64,000 nt of DNA from Globodera rostochiensis (Eukaryota > Nematoda > Chromadorea > Rhabditida > Heteroderidae). Where the stretch lies: positions 2,036,803 through 2,100,802 of the forward strand of contig JAEVLN010000017.1 of the NCBI GenBank assembly GCA_018350325.1, in the 5' to 3' direction. The position numbers and the translations under genes were made by a program. Every line of letters begins with the position of its first letter. Within the stretch, counting starts at the first letter, position 1. The notes below the pieces were generated by a model. It had not been told where the DNA came from. It saw only the letters and a list, made by a program, of their open reading frames with translations, and ran no database searches. Below, one piece after another: positions 61,428 through 64,000 of this stretch.

Positions 61428-62022
61428 TAGTGTTCGGCACGGTACGGTAATACCGCGGTATTTTTCGGTATTACCGCGGTATTTTTTTTGGTATTTTTAC
61501 CGAAATACCGATACCGAAAAAATTTTGAGATTTCGGTTGCTAGTGATGCTCGAGAATCGGGGGCCGGGTGGTTGGTTTGAGAAAAAAACCATAGGGGAGC
61601 TCTTTCTTTTACAAAATTAATAATTTTTGGGCCAATTTTCTTAACAAAAAGTGCTTTGGGATTCATCAAACCAAAGGGAGGGGCGGGAGGGGAGCTTTGG
61701 ATTATCATCAAAAAAACTTTCTTATCAAATTTACTTAAATGAACCCAGCAACAGCTGAGTTGCTTATTTTTCTCAACAAAACATTGGCAATAATCATTTA
61801 AAGTATTGGTTAAAAGTTTTGTTAATTTTAAATTGAAATTAAAATTTTCAAAAAAATACCGAATACCGGTCGGTATACCGAATTTTTTGGGTCGGTATTT
61901 TTCGGTATTTATACCGAAATACCGATACCGAAAAAAATTTGAGATTTCGGTATTTTTTCGGTATTGGTATTATACCGAAATACCGATACCGAATACCGAA
62001 AAACCCCATTTGCCGAACACTA
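61428..62022. mobile_element. Non-autonomous hAT-like element, 595 bp, with 8-bp target duplication
   Basis: It begins TAGTGTTCGGCA and ends TGCCGAACACTA (12-bp perfect inverted repeat). Both flanks carry CTAGTAAC (61420-61427 and 62023-62030), an 8-bp duplication typical of hAT. The subterminal regions consist of GGTATTTCGGTATCGG-type repeats in both orientations, able to form long hairpins. The middle holds a sequence shared with 192-225. No transposase is encoded. The flanks resemble 60613-60655, where no element is present. Confidence 0.9.
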
Positions 62023-62139
62023 CTAGTAACAGCTTAAGAAAAGCTTAGAACTCAATTGATTGGGTTGATGCCGCTTTCAAAATTTTTGAATATTTTTTAA
62101 AAGTGGATATTATAAGTCCTTCAACAATTCTGGTTTTCA

Positions 62140-62555
62140 TTATAATCATGTTAAAAATTGTTTAATAAATAATTTAAATTGTTACGTGATGTTTCTAATT
62201 TACAAATTAATTTTAACAATACCCATCACATTTAACTTGCTTTAATCAAATATTTATCACTTTTTTAGGTTTTTAATTTCTGCAGAGTTCCTTCCCGTAT
62301 CTATTGTCCTTTTAATTTGTATTTTTGAATATTGTTTAAAAGTGAATAAAAATCGTTAAAAGCCTTCTACAATTCTGATTTCATTTATAATCATGTTAAA
62401 ATTGTTTTTAATAAAATATTTAAATTGTTACGTTATTTTTCTTATTGACAAATTAATTTTAACAATACCCATCACATTTAACTTGCTTTAATCAATTATT
62501 TATCAATTTTTTAATTAGGTTTTTAATTTCTGCAGTGGTCCTTCCCGTTGCAGTT
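62140..62555. repeat. Direct tandem duplication of about 245 bp
   Basis: 62141-62310 and 62390-62550 share CAATTCTG, ATTATAATCATGTTAAAATTG, AATACCCATCACATTTAACTTGC and TTTCTGCAG(A/T)G(T/G)TCCTTCCCG. A more diverged copy lies at about 56165-56290. Confidence 0.75.
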
Positions 62556-62634
62556 GTCGTTTCAATTTTGTATAGTTGTCTTTTCGGTTTTATTCATTTA
62601 GTTAGTATATTAACTATATAAATAAAATGCACAC

Positions 62635-62755
62635 CGCAAAAGACTCATAAAAGCCATTAATTTTATCAAGTGGAGGCGCCGCGTTAAAAGTGCCTCGGCC
62701 AGCTTAATCTCCTTTGCCAAAATTATAAGTTTAGGTAAGAAGCCTTTAAATTGAG
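62635..62755 (-). pseudogene. Integrase-linker-like fragment, copy 2
   Basis: The minus-strand frame reads GFLPKLIILAKEIKLAEALL followed by TRRLHLIKLMAF and is open for more than 50 codons. It matches 29905-29990 but is better preserved. The helix pattern resembles the BEL/Pao pre-integrase region. No other retrotransposon domain is adjacent. Confidence 0.35.
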
Positions 62756-63469
62756 TAATTTGAAATGTTTTGGTTAATGTATGATTGATTAATCTCTGAT
62801 TTGATAGATTTTATTATAATAAAAACAATATAACAAATTTGTTTTTTCCGAAAAGGATTTATTTACTAATAGCATTTTTAAGCAACAAACAAATTATATT
62901 TAGAGCACATCAAATACGGAAATCTAATCGAGTTTAATAAAATATATTAAGCAAAAGCTATCATTGAACTATTAATGATCCCATAAGTATAATGAAACAA
63001 GCACTTTTCAACGTTATTACTTATTAATTAGCGCTTAAAATGACCAGAAATTACATAATTTAAAATTTTAAAATTTATATAATTTTATTTTTAAAAATAT
63101 GATTTATATCAAAAAAAAATTCTTACCTTTTAAAAAATCATCAATAAAAAAGTTTTAATAAGTAAATTTTAAAAATATGAATAATTTGAAAAAAAAAACT
63201 TAAAAGGTTATTTTATTGCTTACAAAATAATAAAAACAACTTAATTCTAAATCTCTTCTATCCGAATATCAAATTCGATTATTGAAACGTAATATAAAAA
63301 TTTAAAATTTATCGAAAAATTGATTAAATTAAACCTATAAACTTTATTTATACTATTTTAACATGCAGGAATTAGCACAAAATATTTATCTTTACATGAT
63401 TAAACTATAAAAACAAAAAACCGATTTTGGTAATTTAAGGAATGATATTTATAGACACCTTCATTGGTT

Positions 63470-63535
63470 AAGCAGACGCGGCAGAAGCTTTATCGGGAAC
63501 CCCTGGCGACCGCCGGCCACTAACACCACGGCTTT
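63470..63535. other. Isolated GC-rich island
   Basis: A 65-base island (GCAGACGCGGCAGAAGC, GGCGACCGCCGGCCACTAAC) stands in otherwise A+T-rich DNA and is open on both strands (minus KAVVLVAGGRQGFPIKLLPR). It looks like a coding remnant, identity unknown. Confidence 0.3.
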
Positions 63536-64000
63536 ATTTTTCTTTAGTTTATTTCTGTAAAACATTAAAAGTTTAAAAGCACATAGCTTCATTTTTATGA
63601 AAAAATTAAAAAATACACAATTCTTCACGGCTGAAATAGAGAATTCATGCTAGTAAATGTGTGACAAACGAAACAAAATTCCAGTAATCATTATATTGAT
63701 ATGCAAACTTTTTTTATAATAATAATTAAAATTAAATGTGACAAGAAGTATGCCATAAATGATATTGCTTTTATTTAAACAATTATGATAGTATGATAAA
63801 AAAATAATAATTCATTATTTCAATTATTATAGACAAAGATAAACTTTTTTTTAATAAAAAAAACTGCGCAAGACAGATCTCGACCTCAAAACGTGATTCT
63901 CATTTGCAGTTTTTTCGTTATTTCATTGCTTTGATCTGCGATCCCGGCTTGTTGATCGTTCTCCTCTTACCCAATTTTTATCTTGATTAGTCTATTTTGC

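Larger units (their letters stand above)
28650..64000. other. A+T-rich gene desert, mosaic of degenerate direct repeats
   Basis: From here to the end A and T dominate heavily, and open frames longer than about 100 codons essentially vanish. GC-richer islands of 40-150 bases occur every one to two kilobases. Many segments recur in direct orientation: 29590-29770 with 44210-44420; 29850-30050 with 62620-62805; 34175-34400 with 37435-37680; 39430-40345 with 50250-51545; 45175-45620 with 60860-61280; 48890-49090 with 54460-54660. I found no gene with a start, splice sites and a recognisable product. Apart from the separately listed features, I see nothing I can annotate. Confidence 0.7.

Noticed and set aside
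28650..64000. Mitochondrial DNA, or a multipartite mitochondrial circle inserted in the nucleus
   Set aside because: The A+T content suggested it, but I saw no cox1, cob or nad motif in the islands, and no strand T-bias typical of nematode mtDNA.

Overview
The window looks like nuclear DNA of a nematode. This is inferred from 41-61 bp introns with GT-AG and at least one GC-AG pair, a peptide-type GPCR and a nematode-style chemoreceptor, TTAGGC-type telomere-like units near 28.5 kb, and many small hAT-like non-autonomous elements. A tylenchid (cyst or root-knot type) would fit, but the species is not proved.

Layout. 1-7.2 kb: repeats, a 619-bp hAT-like element with a perfect 8-bp target duplication, an EF-hand protein gene on the minus strand (4731-5318, 5' exon not found) and a broken copy of its 3' end at 1.74-1.95 kb. 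7.2-10.6 kb: a complete six-exon class A GPCR gene (312 aa on my gene model), then a tandem duplication carrying only a copy of its TM6-TM7 exon and proline-rich minisatellites. 10.7-17.4 kb: two convergent paralogues of an unrecognised secreted, helical, lysine/glutamate-rich family. The minus-strand copy (six exons, 663 aa) is intact. The plus-strand copy has the same 3' exon phases but is broken by one missing base in an A-run of exon 4. A third 3' fragment lies at 18.4-18.7 kb. 18.9-19.8 kb: a chemoreceptor-like gene cut off after TM5 by a dispersed repeat. 20.4-22.4 kb: weak minus-strand coding fragments.

22.4-26.9 kb: a large inverted arrangement. Two copies of the same TATA-containing promoter, 5' exon and first intron point outward and flank a 2.8 kb GGCATTT minisatellite and a pyrimidine-rich tract. 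Each drives a different downstream exon; the right one is a lysine-rich reading frame with an internal stop. 27.1-27.9 kb: an inverted copy of a chemoreceptor exon beside a chimeric 14-3-3 fragment preceded by a tandem array of 94-bp mini-exon plus intron units.

From about 28.6 kb to the end the sequence becomes an extremely A+T-rich gene desert. It is a mosaic of degenerate direct repeats 10-33 kb apart, with short GC-richer islands (some with BEL/Pao-like or protease-like coding signatures), a G-run minisatellite, palindromic repeats and one well-preserved hAT-like element with an 8-bp target duplication. I found no convincing intact gene there.

Gene models were built by hand from splice sites and reading phase; homology statements rest on motif recognition, not on searches.
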